A stretch of 64,000 nucleotides of DNA from Dactylonectria macrodidyma (GCA_020744425.1 JAGMUV010000002.1:5606996-5670995), one strand, 5' to 3'. Shown: positions 23,238-36,472, numbered from the stretch's first letter. The notes: generated from the letters alone by a model not told the origin. Numbers and translations: made by a program.

Positions 23238-25979
23238 ATAGCTCCACTTACTACACCTAGTTCGACTCCATCCTCTTCTCGTCAGCCGACAGGCAAACCA
23301 CCTGTCCCGGTCCCGATGGACACGGACGACGAGGAAGAAGTTATTGCGCCCGCAAGTCACGAAGCGGAGGTACGCAAACTGGAGCGACATAATAAACGAC
23401 TTGGCGATGAGTTCAATAAACTTGCCGAAGCCTCCTACAGGGACGCTGTCAAGAAGTAAGGACAAATCGACAACTTGAACGACCAAGTCAAGGCACTCAT
23501 GGACAAACTCGAGAGGCTCACTGAGGCCTCTAAGAAACAAACCAGCCTCTATAAGGACTACATCGAGAATCTGGCCTCTAATTCGGCAACAGGAAAAGAC
23601 GCCGGAGAAATCCTTAAACCAAGACAACCGGACCCCTATGACGGATCCGCAGCTGCGCTCCAAGGATTCCTGACGCAGCTCAGGGCCTACCAGCTGTACT
23701 ATCCAACCCAGTTCGTCACTAGCGACGCCAAAGTCCGGCATGCTATAGGGTTCCTTAAGGATAAAGCTCTCCGATGGTTTGAACCCGTTATGAAGGACTA
23801 CGTCAACCACGTCTACGCCGACAGGAAGGAAGAAACCAGGGCCATCTACGGAAGCTATGAAGTCTTTGAGCATAAGCTTAGAAGCGCTTTCAGACTCTAG
23901 GACGAGAAGCGAGCAGCGGAATAGCAAATCCAGAAACTCTATCAGAAAGGAGCAGCGTCTACATACGCAGCTGAATACTGCAACCTCGCCTCACGACTCA
24001 ACTAGGAAGAAGAAGGATATATAGCAAGCTTCTACAAAGGGTTGAAGTCCGATGTTAAAGACGCGATGGTCGGGAAAACTAAACCCACTACGTATAACGG
24101 ACTGGTATAACTTGCTGTGGAAATCGATGACTAGTAATTCGAAAGACGATAGGAAAAGAAGGCTGAGAAGTCCGGAGGATCCTACACCTCGTAGTAAAAG
24201 AACAGAGGAAACCACGCAAATTAAGGAAAGAAACGACAAACGGATACTTCGTATAGAATAGACTCAGGCCTTATGAACATTAGGATGGTCAAGAAAGACT
24301 ACTCTAAGGTCCTCTGTTAGAACTGCGGCATCCCGGGACACACTTCCTGCAAATGCCGAAAGCCTAAAACCGATTAATAATACAAACCGGTACCTGAAGG
24401 TAAGAAGAAGGTAGGATAGGTCGGCTAATAGGAGGAAGAACCACAGATGGGTAAGAAAATAGTCGCGATGGCTAGAGCAGGTTATGATAACACGGGGATT
24501 TCATCTAATGAAATCACCCCCCTCGCGAACGAGGAACTTAAGAGCGAAGAGACACTCAAAAACGAAACCCATGAGGAAGGGAAGCCAAGCTGGAAGACAG
24601 AAAAAGAACAGCAAACACCCCTTGAGGATCGATGGAAGGGTATGACTTCCAACATCAATAACATCTCAACGCTCTGGACACCAGTTCCATTACCTTTAAA
24701 GCCGAAGAAGGAAAGACCACCTTATAGTACTATCAGAAAGATTAGTATGGTCAGGAAGGGCAAGGAAATCCGAAAGGAAGATACCTTTAAATACATTCGA
24801 CTAATAGTAGAAATGACGGACGAAGAAAGTAATATCCTAGATCGACAACCTGCTCCGAAAACACTACTAATCGTAGTATCCCCTTGTAAGAGCACTACTA
24901 AAATCTCACGATAATAACAAACGAACGATGAAATCAGATATAAGTACTACTTGCGCAAGGAAGGAGAACTAAGTATCAGCGCAGGCGCTAAAGCCAGATA
25001 AGCAAGGAGGCTTGGATTCCCCATCACCGATAAAGACATACTAGCCCCCGCGGACGAGGACCCCGAGTCCAGCGACGGCGGCAGTATTAACGACACCTCG
25101 GAGGAAGAATCAGTCGCCCTACAACTACTCAAACAGGAGCTAGGAGAAAGCACCCCAGATTACTCCCCGGGAAAAGACGGAAAAAGCGAGCGTATGCTAA
25201 AGCAGCTCGTTAAACGAACGTCAGACGCGGCGGAAGGATAACCTATCTATGTCTGCGCGATCCAGCGAAAAGACCTCACCGAGGCAGACAACCGGTTAGG
25301 ACGAGCGATTGTCGGCGACGAACCATCGCTACACCCCCGACACCCTAAGCACATCGACGTGTCCTGGATATCGTGCACCTACTACGTATGCTTACTGCAT
25401 CGCTTTGAGAAACTTTACTATGACTGCTATCCTATACGAACTGTACTCTAGCCGTTATAACGGTTCTATGACGGAACTGAGACATGGGACTATAGAATCG
25501 TCGAATGGTTCGAAGGAATAGGAGTGGCTCAGCTCAAGCTATGAAATAACTTCTACCCCGAGGAATGCGTTGAAAAGGACTTAACGATTAATAACTGCGT
25601 TATAGAAGAATGCTGTGTGCACGAGAGGGAAAAAGTATAGTTGTGGCACGGCCCGCTGAAGTGCCCAGCCGACCACGCTATGAACTGTAGTAATAGGAAG
25701 TGCTTCGAGCACGCAGAATACTTACAGGCGATCTATAAGAGGATCCATAAGATGTATAGAGACGGGTTTGACTTTAAGACCCGCATAGGAGGAGAACTCT
25801 GTGATAGGCTGTAGTATGAGGAAATCCGTAAGCACGTAAAAAACGACACTCGCTGTCTGTAATAGAGCGATAGACGAGCATGGCGGAAGCAGAGACGTTA
25901 CTTCTGAAGAAGGCTCTAGGTGCTGTAAAAGGTCCTGAAGAAGACATAATTACGATAGAAGTCTGAATCAATAGAGTAT
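23238..25979 (+). pseudogene. Element D gag polyprotein with zinc knuckle and Cys/His-rich extension
   Basis: One reading frame runs from an ATA (RIP-changed ATG?) at 23,238, or from the ATG at 23,316, to about 25,979, interrupted by many stops. Order: Pro/Ser-rich leader; coiled coil (23,380-23,590); capsid-like retrotransposon Gag domain (about 23,620-24,120) with FLKDKALRWFEP; CCHC zinc knuckle (24,315-24,356) with a stop in its first loop; a charged linker with Asp/Glu runs (about 24,450-25,230); then a region with paired Cys and His (about 25,330-25,760; SWISC, C..H, NNCVIEECCVHE, CSNRKCFEHAEY). Similar Cys/His regions before the protease occur in other fungal Gypsy elements, from memory. 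The frame overlaps pol, which lies in the -1 frame. Confidence 0.8.
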
Positions 25980-28900
25980 AGGTAATAGCGCTAGTAGACT
26001 GCGGTGCTGCTATGAATTACATCTAACCAGAGTTAGTAAATAAGTTAGCATTGCTATGGAAACATAAGAAATTCCCTTATGAAGTGTCTAACCTAGAAGG
26101 AACACCTTTCAGCTATGATGAAGGAAGGGTGCTATAAAAGATTGATCACCTTAAAGTACTTATAAAAGGAAGAAACCAAGGAGTGGATTTTAACATCCTT
26201 AACATCAAAGACTACCCAGTAGTACTAGGACGACCTTAGCTATAAAGGCATAACCCTGATATTGACTGGGAGAAAGGCTAAATGCGTTAGAGAAACGCAT
26301 CTCCCCAGATTGCGGACAGCGATAGACACGACCCGAGATCTCAAGCTTCGATCAGTAACAGAAACAACGACGAAGTTACGAAGGAAGAAACGACAGACAC
26401 TTCCTCACCCCCAAAGGGAATAAAACGGAAGTACTAACAAGGAAAAATGCGATACATAAAATGAGTCATCGCATTCATCTGAAAACAGTTCAGACAGATG
26501 GATAAGGACCTCAAAGAGCAGAAAAAACAATGATAAGCAGAGGAGGAACGACTCAAAAACGTACCCCTAAGATACTGAATCTATGAAAAACTCTTTAAGG
26601 AGGAACTTAAGACTGGCCTTCTAGAACCAAGCGAATAGGACCTAGAAATCGTCCTGAAGGACGGGACCAACCCCAAGTTTTTTCCTATCTATAACCTTAA
26701 TAACAACGAGCTGATAACGCTAAGAGAATACATCCAAGAAATGGAGAGAAAAGGCTATATCCAGAAATCGAAGTCTTTAGCCGGATACCCAGTTATGTTT
26801 GTACCTAAAAAGAACGGAAAGCTACGCCTCTGCGTGGACTACAGGCAACTCAACTCAATTACTGAGAAGGATCGCATACTATTACCCCTAATCCCCGAGA
26901 TGCACGACAGGCTGCATGGGGCTAAGTGGTTCACGGCGCTCGATCTTAAAGGAGCCTATAACCTGATCCGTATTAAATAAGGATATGAATGGAAGACTGC
27001 TTTCAGAACCAAGTTCGGGCTATATGAATACTTGGTTATGCCTTTTAGACTCACTAACGCACTAGCCGCATTCTAACGAATGATCAACAACGTGCTATGC
27101 GAATATCTTGATATCTTTATTATATGCTACTTAGACGATATACTCATTTTCTCCGAAAACGAGGAAGATCATAAGCGATACGTCCACATAGTATTGCAGA
27201 AGCTACAAGACGCAAACTTGCTTATTAAACCAGAAAAAAGCAACTTCCATGCTTTGGAAGTAGAGTTCCTTAGGCATATCATATCCTATAACTAAGTGCG
27301 GATAGACCCTAAGAAGATCGCGGCAGTACGGGAATGGAAATAACCCGAAAACCTTACGGAACTGCAATCCTTCCTTGGATTCGTAAACTACTACTGACGA
27401 TTCATTAAACACTTTAGCAAACATGCTATCCCACTCACCAGATTCATGAAGAAAGGAGTTAAGTTTAAATGGAATGATGAGGCAGAATAGGCCTTCTAGT
27501 TAATTAAGGATGCAATCACCTCGGAACCCATCTTAGCATTATTCGACCCTGATAAAGAAATCGAATTGGAAACCGACGCCTCAGGATTTGCACTAGGCGG
27601 CCAGATCGGATAAAGAGATGAAAACGGATTATTATACCTTATTGCATTCTACTCGTACAAAATGCACAGAGCAGAACTTAACTACCCTATCTACGACCAA
27701 GAATTCCTAACTATCGTTAACTACTTTAAGGAATTTTGATATTATCTTTTAGGAAGTAACTATAAGGTCAAGGTCTACACAGATCATAAGAATATCTCAT
27801 ACTTTGCAATAACGCAGAAACTCAGTAGATGATAACTCAGATATGCTAAATATCTATTAGAATTCGACTATACTATTATCTACGTGAAAGGATTAGAAAA
27901 CGGACGAGCCGATACAATCAGCCAACGCGCCGATTTCAACACCAGAAAGATCAAAGCTAGTGAGCAAATCTTCTCCTTTACCCCTAAGGGACACTTATAA
28001 TAAAAATACTTAGGATACATACACTAGCGCTACGAATGCCTACTACGGGTAATACTTAGCGGTACGTACTACATGACCTGCGATAACGAACTACTAAAGA
28101 AAATCGAGCAACACAATCAGACCTACGAAATAGACAGGGTTATAGGAAACCCCTGCCCGATCCCCGCTTTATAGTTAGAACCACGGAAACTGCAAGTTCC
28201 GACAGAACTGCAAGAACAGCTTATGCGGGAGATATATTCTCACACACTATACGGACACTAAGGAGTTAATAAAACCCTTAAGAGAGTTAAAACGACATAT
28301 ACATTTCCTAGAATTAAGAAGGTCGTGCAAGACGTTATCTGATAATGCAGCCTTTGTGCGAAAACCAAGGCATGATGCTATAAGCCCTACGGAGAACTGC
28401 AGCCCCTGCTAGTAGCTTAGAGACTATAGCATTCTATTACTATGGATTTCATTATGAAACTACCCCTATCAGAAGACCTAGTAACCAGAGCCTTCTATGA
28501 TAGCATTCTTATTATTATAAACAGATTCACGAAGTTTTCCTATTTTATACCTTATAGAGAGGCAATAGACGCAGAAGAATTCGCCTATATGTTCAATCGA
28601 AATATCATCAGTATATACAGATTACTAGTGGAAATCCTAACTGATAGAGGACCTCTATTCACATCCAAGTTTTAATAAGCTTTAATAGCATAGCTTAGAC
28701 TTAACTACTGATTAATCACTGCATTCTGACTATAAGTAGATAGGCAAACAGAAAGGACGAACCAGATCCTTGAACAATACCTATAGTACTACATCAATTA
28801 CGAACAGAACGATTGGGTTAAAAAACTACTAATAGCCCAACTAAGCTATAACACCGCTACATATAAAAGCACGAAGCTCATACTAGTATTTACGAATTTC

Positions 28901-29524
28901 GGATTCATACCCGATACATACTATAGACCGCGAGAAGGAATCATTAACCCTTATGCGATACTTACCTCTAATAAACTAAAAAACCTTTATAAAGAACTGA
29001 GGACTGAACTCGAGTTTATTAGAAACCAGATGAGGAAATACTATGACCCCAAACGGATGAAGGGACTATCCTTTTCGGAGGGGGACATGGTCCTCTTAGC
29101 TATAAAAAATGTTTCGACGGACAGGCCAAGCAAAAAACTTGACTATAAGTTCATCAGACCCTACAAAGTTCTGGAAAAAATCTTAGAAAATAACTATAGG
29201 TTGGACCTGAAGAGCAAAAAACATCCAGTATTCCACATTTCACTACTAGAACCATTCGAAAACACAATTATAGTCAACAACGGTCACGACCACGAACCAC
29301 AGGTAGAAGATCCAGAAGAATATCACGTCGAGGAGATCCGCGAAATGAAGAAAATCGACGGTCAGACAAAATACCTCGTCAAATGGAAAGGCTACCCTGA
29401 AAGCGAAACATCGTGGGAACCACCAGGAAACCTCAACCACGCGCAGCGCCTGCTGAAGGCGTTTCATGCGCGACATCGGAAAGTAAAGAAGGATCAAAGT
29501 CCAAAGAGCTCAAGTCCACCCTAG
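25880..29524 (+). pseudogene. Element D pol: protease, RT, RNase H, integrase, chromodomain
   Basis: The frame starts at an ATG at 25,880, overlapping gag by about 100 nt in the -1 frame, and ends with the stop at 29,522-29,524. Retropepsin-like ALVDCGAAMNYI lies at about 25,988-26,023. RT runs about 26,640-27,330 with LRLCVDYRQLN, FTALDLKGAYN and the catalytic YLDD (27,129-27,140). RNase H follows with LETDASGFALGG (about 27,567) and the YTDHKNISYF block. The integrase zinc finger is near 28,220-28,370 and the DDE core begins at MDFIMKLPL (28,442). A chromodomain (about 29,300-29,470; YLVKWKGYPESETSWEPP) would target heterochromatin. Stops cluster between about 26.0 and 29.0 kb; the last 500 bp are intact. 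Confidence 0.93.
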
Positions 29525-30118
29525 ACCAATCAATCAGATCGGTGTGGACAAGGGACTGTACATCGGAGATGGTCTCGGACGTCTTAGCCACTACCTTATC
29601 CAGGCCCTCTAAGGCCTCCTGGTTAAGACGAACCATCTCATTTCCTTTCGAAATCAGGGAGCGACGCTGCTTACGTACGCGCGACAAGCGGGCAAGCGAC
29701 TCCTCCAACTCCTGCTGACGAAGGACGAAGCTTTTCTGGGCCTCGGCGAAAGCGGCGTGACGAGCTTGTAGTAACTCTTCGGCAGCCAGCTCTTCTGCGT
29801 TAAGACGCCTCGCCTCTGACAGAACCCGCGTTACTACGGAAATCAGCAATCATATTCATTTTAATAGATACACACCCAAAACTCACGAGAATTTAGCGGT
29901 ATACCCATTACGTCGTACGGACGACCTAAGCGTGTACAGAGGCCGCATTTTCCCCCATCCACCATTTTGTAAACAGCCCCTCAGGCTGAACAGTGAGTAC
30001 AGGGCATCACCTCGAACCCGGCGTAATCAATGTATTCAGCAGAAGTAACACGACGGCGTGTAGCGTTAGAAGGTAGCGGTTTCTCAGGTTTCTTGTTTTT
30101 AGAAACACGGCTAGACAT
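29433..30118 (-). CDS. Antisense accessory gene of element D: CxxC-CxxC plus coiled-coil protein
   Basis: Two exons on the strand opposite gag-pol: 29887-30118 and 29433-29833, with a canonical 53-nt intron (GTGAGT, GCTGAT branch, GTAG) that joins in frame to 210 codons. Exon 1 has a basic N-terminus (SSRVSKNKKPEKP) and two cysteine pairs, CTHC and CGLC, 14 residues apart. One TGA at codon 46 (29,981-29,983) falls between them and is probably RIP damage. Exon 2 is a long charged coiled coil (ARRLNAEELAAEELLQARHA, then RVRKQRRSLISKGNEMVR) with an acidic tail. The 3' end overlaps the chromodomain codons by 92 bp. The start lies 115 nt from the 3' LTR, so transcription may begin in or near that LTR. 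Function unknown; a zinc-binding/coiled-coil regulator of the element is a guess. Element A has a decayed homologue. Confidence 0.75.
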
Positions 30119-30216
30119 TATATCAGCATTTCTTTTATAAATAATCAAGAGCAAGTTAGGGAACTAACACACTGGGGACTAGCTAGCTATAAATATGATC
30201 TTAAGGATAAGATTAT

Positions 30217-30229
30217 TGGAGGGGAGACA
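30217..30229 (+). other. Element D polypurine tract
   Basis: GGAGGGGAGACA directly precedes the 3' LTR (starting 30,233), as expected for the plus-strand primer of an LTR retrotransposon. Confidence 0.85.
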
Positions 30230-30232
30230 TTG

Positions 30233-30640
30233 TGTTACGGCCTGGGCGACCTCTTAAGAGGCTAGGGCGGTCACGGCCGGCAGAATCAGAAGTACGGGGA
30301 TACTTGAGGCCGGAGTGAGCGGACCCACTTTAAACAGAGTGAGCGATAGTACGGACGCTCACTCACACAATGCTCCACAGAGTGAGCATCGTAAGCAGAC
30401 GGGACTAAGGCATGGTGAGCACCCTAGTATATAGTCATCTGAGAAGTGCACATCTAGTATAGGCAGCTCCTCAGCTATTAATATAACTTGGTTATATTGA
30501 GTACGTTTACTCTACTATTACTAGACGTGATAAGCATTGTTCAATCTTGACTCGCCTGATTACTTTATTACATAAACCCCTAGATCAGGACCCAGCGTAC
30601 CCTAGCCTTATGAGGATAGTGTATTGACCCAATCGTCACA
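30233..30640 (+). repeat. Element D 3' LTR (408 bp)
   Basis: Starts TGTTACGGCCTGG and ends AATCGTCACA, then TSD TTAAT. Same length as the 5' LTR; the few differences are C/T or G/A. Confidence 0.95.
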
Positions 30641-30645
30641 TTAAT

Positions 30646-32523
30646 CCTAAAAGACTTTATAACTTAAGCCTTAAGTTAATAAAAACCTAAAATAATTATA
30701 ATATTTAATAGCTTTAATAAATATAAATAATTACTAATTAATAATTATAGTAAATAGAATAAGAAATATAATATACTTAATACTATTAAAAAACTTAAAT
30801 AAATAAAAGCAATATTTAAATACTTTTTAGAATTTTAATATATTATAGTAAAACTTAACTAATTAAATAAAAACCTTATTAATAAGTTCTATTAGAACTT
30901 AAAGGATAATATAAAGAATGAATTAATTAAAAATATAAATCTACTTATAGATTTTACTTAGTATACTAAACTTACTATTATAATTAATAACTAACTATTT
31001 AAATAATAAATAGAAAAATAGAATATTAGTAATAATAATAGTAGTTAGAAAAGGAAGACTTATACTAACTAAAGGAAACTATAAATCCTTAATACTTCTT
31101 ATAGTATTATAGTAAGACCTATAGAACTTAGAGTAATATAATAATAATAAGAAAAGAAGATATTTAAATACTATAATTATAATAAGCTAAGATACCTTTT
31201 ATATAATTATAAGAAACTAAGGAAGGAGAAGAAACTATTTAAGCCTATTATTATACTTATTTATAATATTAATTTAATTAAGAAAAGAGATAATCTTCTT
31301 ACTTAATCTATTAATATAGCTTAAAATAAATTTAATAATTACTTTAAAGAATATAACTATAACTTTATAAATATATAAGATTAAATAAAAGAACTAAAAT
31401 ATAAAGACCTTCCTTAAGGAAGACTGATTAAAAGAACCTAACCTAAGACTAAATAATTATAAGAAGTTAACTATAAAAAGAAATATAGTAAATAGAGCTA
31501 ATGAATAAAAAAAGAAAAAAATAACCCTAAAGTATATAAATAGTAGTTATAAATAAAGTAAGAAGTAGTATACTAATATAAAGTAGAAAAGAAAAAAGAA
31601 TAGGAAGAAAGGACTTAAAAAGCAATAGCTAAGAAATAGAAACCAATCCCTATAGGCCAAGTCCTAAGTTACCTAACTATCACACCCCGACCCAATAGAA
31701 TACATACTATTACTATAGTCTAATAACTTAGAAAAGACTTAATATAAATAGAAGATTTTAATAATTATAAAATCCTTAATTAATAATCTAATTATATATA
31801 AACTAATGAAAACAGGCTATAAAGACAGATTACTATATTAAGTAATAGTATAACGCGCAGCTATATTATATAGCAACCTGCTCCCTGACTGTAAGTTAGT
31901 ATAAGATAAGACATATACTAAGCCAGGAGGGCTAGGTATAATATTAAAAATAAAGATATCCTTATACTAATAAACGAATACTTAGAATTAAATAATAAAC
32001 TTTAAAATATTATTCTAAAAGAATAAGATATACTAATATATATAATAGAAGATATTTAAATTAAATAATTTACTAAAGAATAATAAGATCCTATAAAAAA
32101 AGCAGATATCTATATTTAAGCCTTATATTAATAAAGTAAAAAGAACTTATAAAACCTAAAAGAATAGAAAATATAAGGAAATAAACCCTATATATATTAA
32201 ATATATTAAAAATATAATGAAATTTTATAAGTATTATATATATACTATAAATATATTATATACCTTAAAGATAAACTATAATAAGATTACTTTTTAATTT
32301 AAATAAATAAATAACCTATTATAACTCTTTATAAAAAGGAAGATATAAAAGATTACTATATATAAAAATAGTATAAATACTTTAGTATTACTTAATTAAT
32401 AGAATATAATATAGATTACTTAACTAATTACTAAAAGCCTAATATAAAACTTATAGACTATTAATAATTTAAATATTAAATATATATATAATAAGGTTAA
32501 TATATAGTATAAATATAATTAAA
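30646..32523 (+). pseudogene. Element A gag, middle fragment
   Basis: Continues A's gag after the D insertion. It is heavily RIPed with stops every few codons. Lys/Glu-rich stretches resemble the linker between Gag and protease seen in D. Ends at the B insertion. Confidence 0.5.
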
Positions 32524-32528
32524 AATAG

Positions 32529-32703
32529 TGTAAGGGTTGGTTTATTAAGGTGTTATATAAGAGATCTAAAGGCAGGTATAGAGTGGTGTATAAGCGTTCA
32601 CTTAGCGAGTGCTTAGCTAGCCCTTGCTAAAGAGCTAGTCTAGCTTATATTATATAGCCTCTTATTTAATAAGACTATAGCTCTATTAGCTTTAACTCTT
32701 ATA
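32529..32703 (-). repeat. Element B left LTR (175 bp)
   Basis: Aligns full length with 52,587-52,761. Its outer (left) portion keeps CG-containing words such as GCGTTCACTTAGCGAG that the other copy has lost. Confidence 0.88.
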
Positions 32704-33129
32704 ATTATCTCCCTCTTTTTTAAGCCTTATCTTAAGGTATGATTCTTATGCTTCTATTATCTAAGTAATAAGGTTATTATTTATCTATACGTTTAGTGCG
32801 TATTTACTATATATTATAGAGTGTAAATAATGGGAATTATAAGTCTGGTGTTTATTATTAGTCTAAGTGTTTGGCTAGTGTTTGCTAGTTATATAGTCTT
32901 ACTTTACTTAAATTTATAGTATTTCTATTCTTTATACTATTTATAATTATTATTTTCCTTTCTTTAGTTTTATATAATTTTATATACTTATTTTCTTATT
33001 ATATTCCTTTCTTTTTACTTTATATATACTCTTTTATTATCTTCTCTCTTCTTCTTACTCTTCTTACTCTCTTTATTTATTAATTATTCTATATCTATTT
33101 ACTATATATTTACTATAATATTATTTCTT

Positions 33130-34060
33130 ATAGCTATTATAAAGGTCTTATTATAGTATGAATCTTAAATTAATACTAAGTATATATTTTTAAATAATTA
33201 GTTTTTAAGAATACTAAAGGATAAAGTTTTTTATTCTTATTATATAAAGTAAAAATACTATTCTTTTAACTATACTTATATATATAGCTCTTTATTTTCT
33301 TAGTATACTATTTATAAAGTAGTAAAGTAGAAGTATAGTATAATAAGTCTTTTTAAGTTTTTATTAAGTATTTACTATATATTTAATATATTATTAAATT
33401 CTTACTAAACTTATTCTTACTATTTAATAGTATTAGAACTTCTTTTATTACTAAGGTTAGTATAATTAGAATAAGGATAATATAAATGCTTTTAATAATC
33501 TTAAGCGTTAGAAGATCTATTAATTTATAAAGGCTATTATTATTACTTAGTACTATGTCTTTACTTTTACTAAGAATTTAATAAATACTTATTTTATAAA
33601 TAGTAATTATCCTTCTTTAGTATATTAAAAAGCTTTATACTTTATATAATTTATAAAATTATAAACTGATTTTATTATATATTTCTTTTCTATTTCTATA
33701 TATTTAAATTAATATATATTTAGTTAGGTCTATTATTTAATATCTTTAAGAAAGAGCTATTTAAATATTCTAAGTTTATTATTTCTTTATATTATTATAA
33801 GCTTACTTAGGCTATTACTTTTTATTTTATACTTACTTACCTTATAGTTACTAAAGAGATACTTATATATTCTATACTTATTAAAAGATCTCTAATTAAG
33901 TACTCTAAAGATTTTAATAATAATATTAAGATAGCTATTAAAAAGTATTATAAGAATCCTACTTTTAAAGTATTTATCTTATTTTCTAATACTCTTCCTA
34001 TTTATTATAATACTACTAGCGCTCTTTTTACTATTAAACTACTAACTCTTTATTAATTAT
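33130..34060 (+). pseudogene. Possible opposite-strand coding trace in element B
   Basis: After a strongly pyrimidine-rich tract (about 32,940-33,100) one plus-strand frame reads protein-like for several hundred codons apart from stops at likely former Gln codons. It runs against B's own pol. In DNA this AT-rich such frames can arise by chance, so this is tentative. Confidence 0.25.
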
Positions 34061-34199
34061 ACTATGCTTGCTTACTATCTTCTATTATTAAGTCTCCTTT
34101 TATTTATAATAATAAAGGCAAAGTATCTCTTTATACTAAAGTAAAAGCAGTTATAGCCTAGGCTAAGGCTATTATTATAACTACTCTCCTTTTGCTTAC

Positions 34200-36468
34200 T
34201 ATACTTTTAGTAAATATAAATAATATTCTTTATTCTTATTATAGCTATTAAGTAAAGAAGTCTTATAACTAAGTATTATTTTTAGTTTTATAGTTTTAGT
34301 TCTAGTTTATAATTCTAATGTATAATTACTTTAGCTTAAGTATTTATTATTTTTATTAAGTACTTAGTTTATTTTAAATAATACTAACTATTTAATAAGC
34401 TATTAGTATACTTTTAGTGCGTTTTTAATTATTTATTATTCTATTTTTTATAATTATATTTTTTTTATTTATAGTATTAATAAATAGCTTTTTATGCATT
34501 TTCTAAGTATTAAAATAGTTCTTAAGTATTATATTCTATTAGCTAACTTACTTATTTAATTAAGTAGAATGTATTTTCTTTAGTCTTTTTATTTAAAATA
34601 ATCTCTTTTACTTTTTATTTATTTTTCTCTTTTTCTAAGTCTAAGAGGTTTACTAAGTAGTTATTATACTTTTAGTAGGCTTCTAACTATAGTTTTAAAA
34701 ATACTATAAAGAATATATTATGTATTTAATAGTATTATTATAGTAAGTATACTTAATATACTTACTTTTTAATCTATTTTATAATAGTGATTTTAATATA
34801 CTTAGGTATTAGTTTCTTATTTTTAAATTAAAAGTTATATATAAATAATCTTATAATTTATTTTTTATAGTATTCTTACTTAATATATTTCTTATTATAG
34901 GCTTTTACTTATACTTTTATTATTTAAGCTTAATTCTCTTAAGCTTTAGTATATATTTATTAAATATTCTATATATATTTAGTAATACTTTATACTTATG
35001 TCTTTAAGTATTTTAAAGTATAGCTTACTATTCTTAAATAGTAGCTATATAGTACTTATATTAAAAAGACTCTTATTATACTATACTAGCTATTATTATA
35101 TATAAACTTAGCTTTTATTAACTATACTGCCTATCTCTTTAGTATATTTTCTATAAAGATATAAAGGTATTTCTTAAATAGTTAGTTTATTCTTTTAGTT
35201 TACTTATTTATTTATAGATAGTATATAGTAAATAGTTAGTAATAGGTTATTTATTCTCTTATTAGGTTAGCTTAGAATTAATTTATAAATAGTTTATTTC
35301 TATTACTAATAATGCCTTTTAGTATACTAAATTTACATTTAACTTATTTATATAATACTTATATAAGTTATATAATAATTATTATCTTTTTATATAGAAT
35401 GAAGATTATATACTTAGTTATATAATATACTATAATTAAGATAGTATTATATTACTTACTATTTGCTTAAGCGCTATTTAGTAATTTTATAATAAAATTT
35501 ATAGAAATTTCTTAAAAGGGATTTATTAGTATTAGTAATAGCTATAGCTTCTTATATAACCTATATCTAAGTATAAATATACTATAGTATTTCTTATATT
35601 TAGTAATATAGTCTATAATATTCTTATTAATTCAGTTCTAATAGAATTTTCTACTAATTAATTTTAGTATTTTAGCTTTTCCTATATACTTAGCTCTTAA
35701 GTTATTATAATAATATTAAAGGATTTCTATTCTTAATATCTTTTTTATAAGAATAATGAGTCTGCTCTTATAGAATAAAGTGCTATTTTTATTATAATAA
35801 TAGGTTCTTATCTTCTTAGTTATTTACTAAACCTTTATTAATTATTATTAATAGAAATAATTATTAGTCTATAGTCTTTAGACTAATTCTTCTAACTTTA
35901 TTAATAATTATAATAAAAATGCTATTTTACTTATTATAAGCTCCTTTATAATTAGATATAGGATATATTATTTTAGATTAATAACCCTAGCTTTTATAAG
36001 TAGCTAGCTCTTATTAAGCAGTCTCTATATATTCATTAGTCTTTTAGCTTACTATTCTAGTTCTTATAATTATAGAGATTAACGCTATATATATCTAATC
36101 TTCTTTAGTTTTATTATACTAATTCTAATTATAGAATAAGAGTACTTATTACTTAACTCGACTTATAAGGCCTATTAGGCTTATTCGTATTACTTGAATA
36201 TATACTTTTATAACCTTTATTTACCTTTTAAAGTTATTAATTATTTAGTAAATATCTAGTAAAAGCTCTTTAATAAAGTTTAGCTTATTAACTAAGGTTA
36301 GGAGTATATTATTATATACTATCTTCCTCTTTATATAATTAGGTCTATAGGATAGTCTATTAGCTAGATTATACTTTTTTAGTCTATATTTAATATTAAA
36401 ATTAAAGAGTACTAATCTATATACTTACTTAGCTAGCCTGCTTCTTAAGTCTTTAGCTAATACTTTAA
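34200..36468 (-). pseudogene. Element B pol, 3' part
   Basis: Expected to hold RNase H and integrase of B on the minus strand, downstream of the RT at 49.9-50.4 kb once C is removed. I could not align individual motifs with confidence; the assignment follows from element structure. Confidence 0.4.
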
Positions 36469-36472
36469 TTAC

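Larger units (their letters stand above)
22768..30640 (+). mobile_element. Element D: Ty3/Gypsy chromovirus, complete, lightly to moderately RIPed
   Basis: A 7,873-bp element with two 408-bp LTRs and the 5-bp TSD TTAAT (22,763-22,767 and 30,641-30,645), inserted in the gag of element A. Internal order: PBS, gag with zinc knuckle, a Cys/His-rich region, protease, RT, RNase H, integrase, chromodomain, an antisense accessory gene, and the polypurine tract GGAGGGGAGA next to the 3' LTR. Gag and pol are broken by dozens of TAA, TAG and TGA codons at former Gln, Trp or Arg positions, so this copy cannot make its enzymes. The two LTRs are nearly identical and the GC content is far above that of its surroundings, so D is the youngest insertion in the nest. 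Confidence 0.96.

Noticed and set aside
23178..23927. 249-codon minus-strand open frame across the gag region of element D
   Set aside because: It mirrors the gag coding frame, shows no motif or intron, begins within the PBS/leader, and the sense strand is clearly the coding one.
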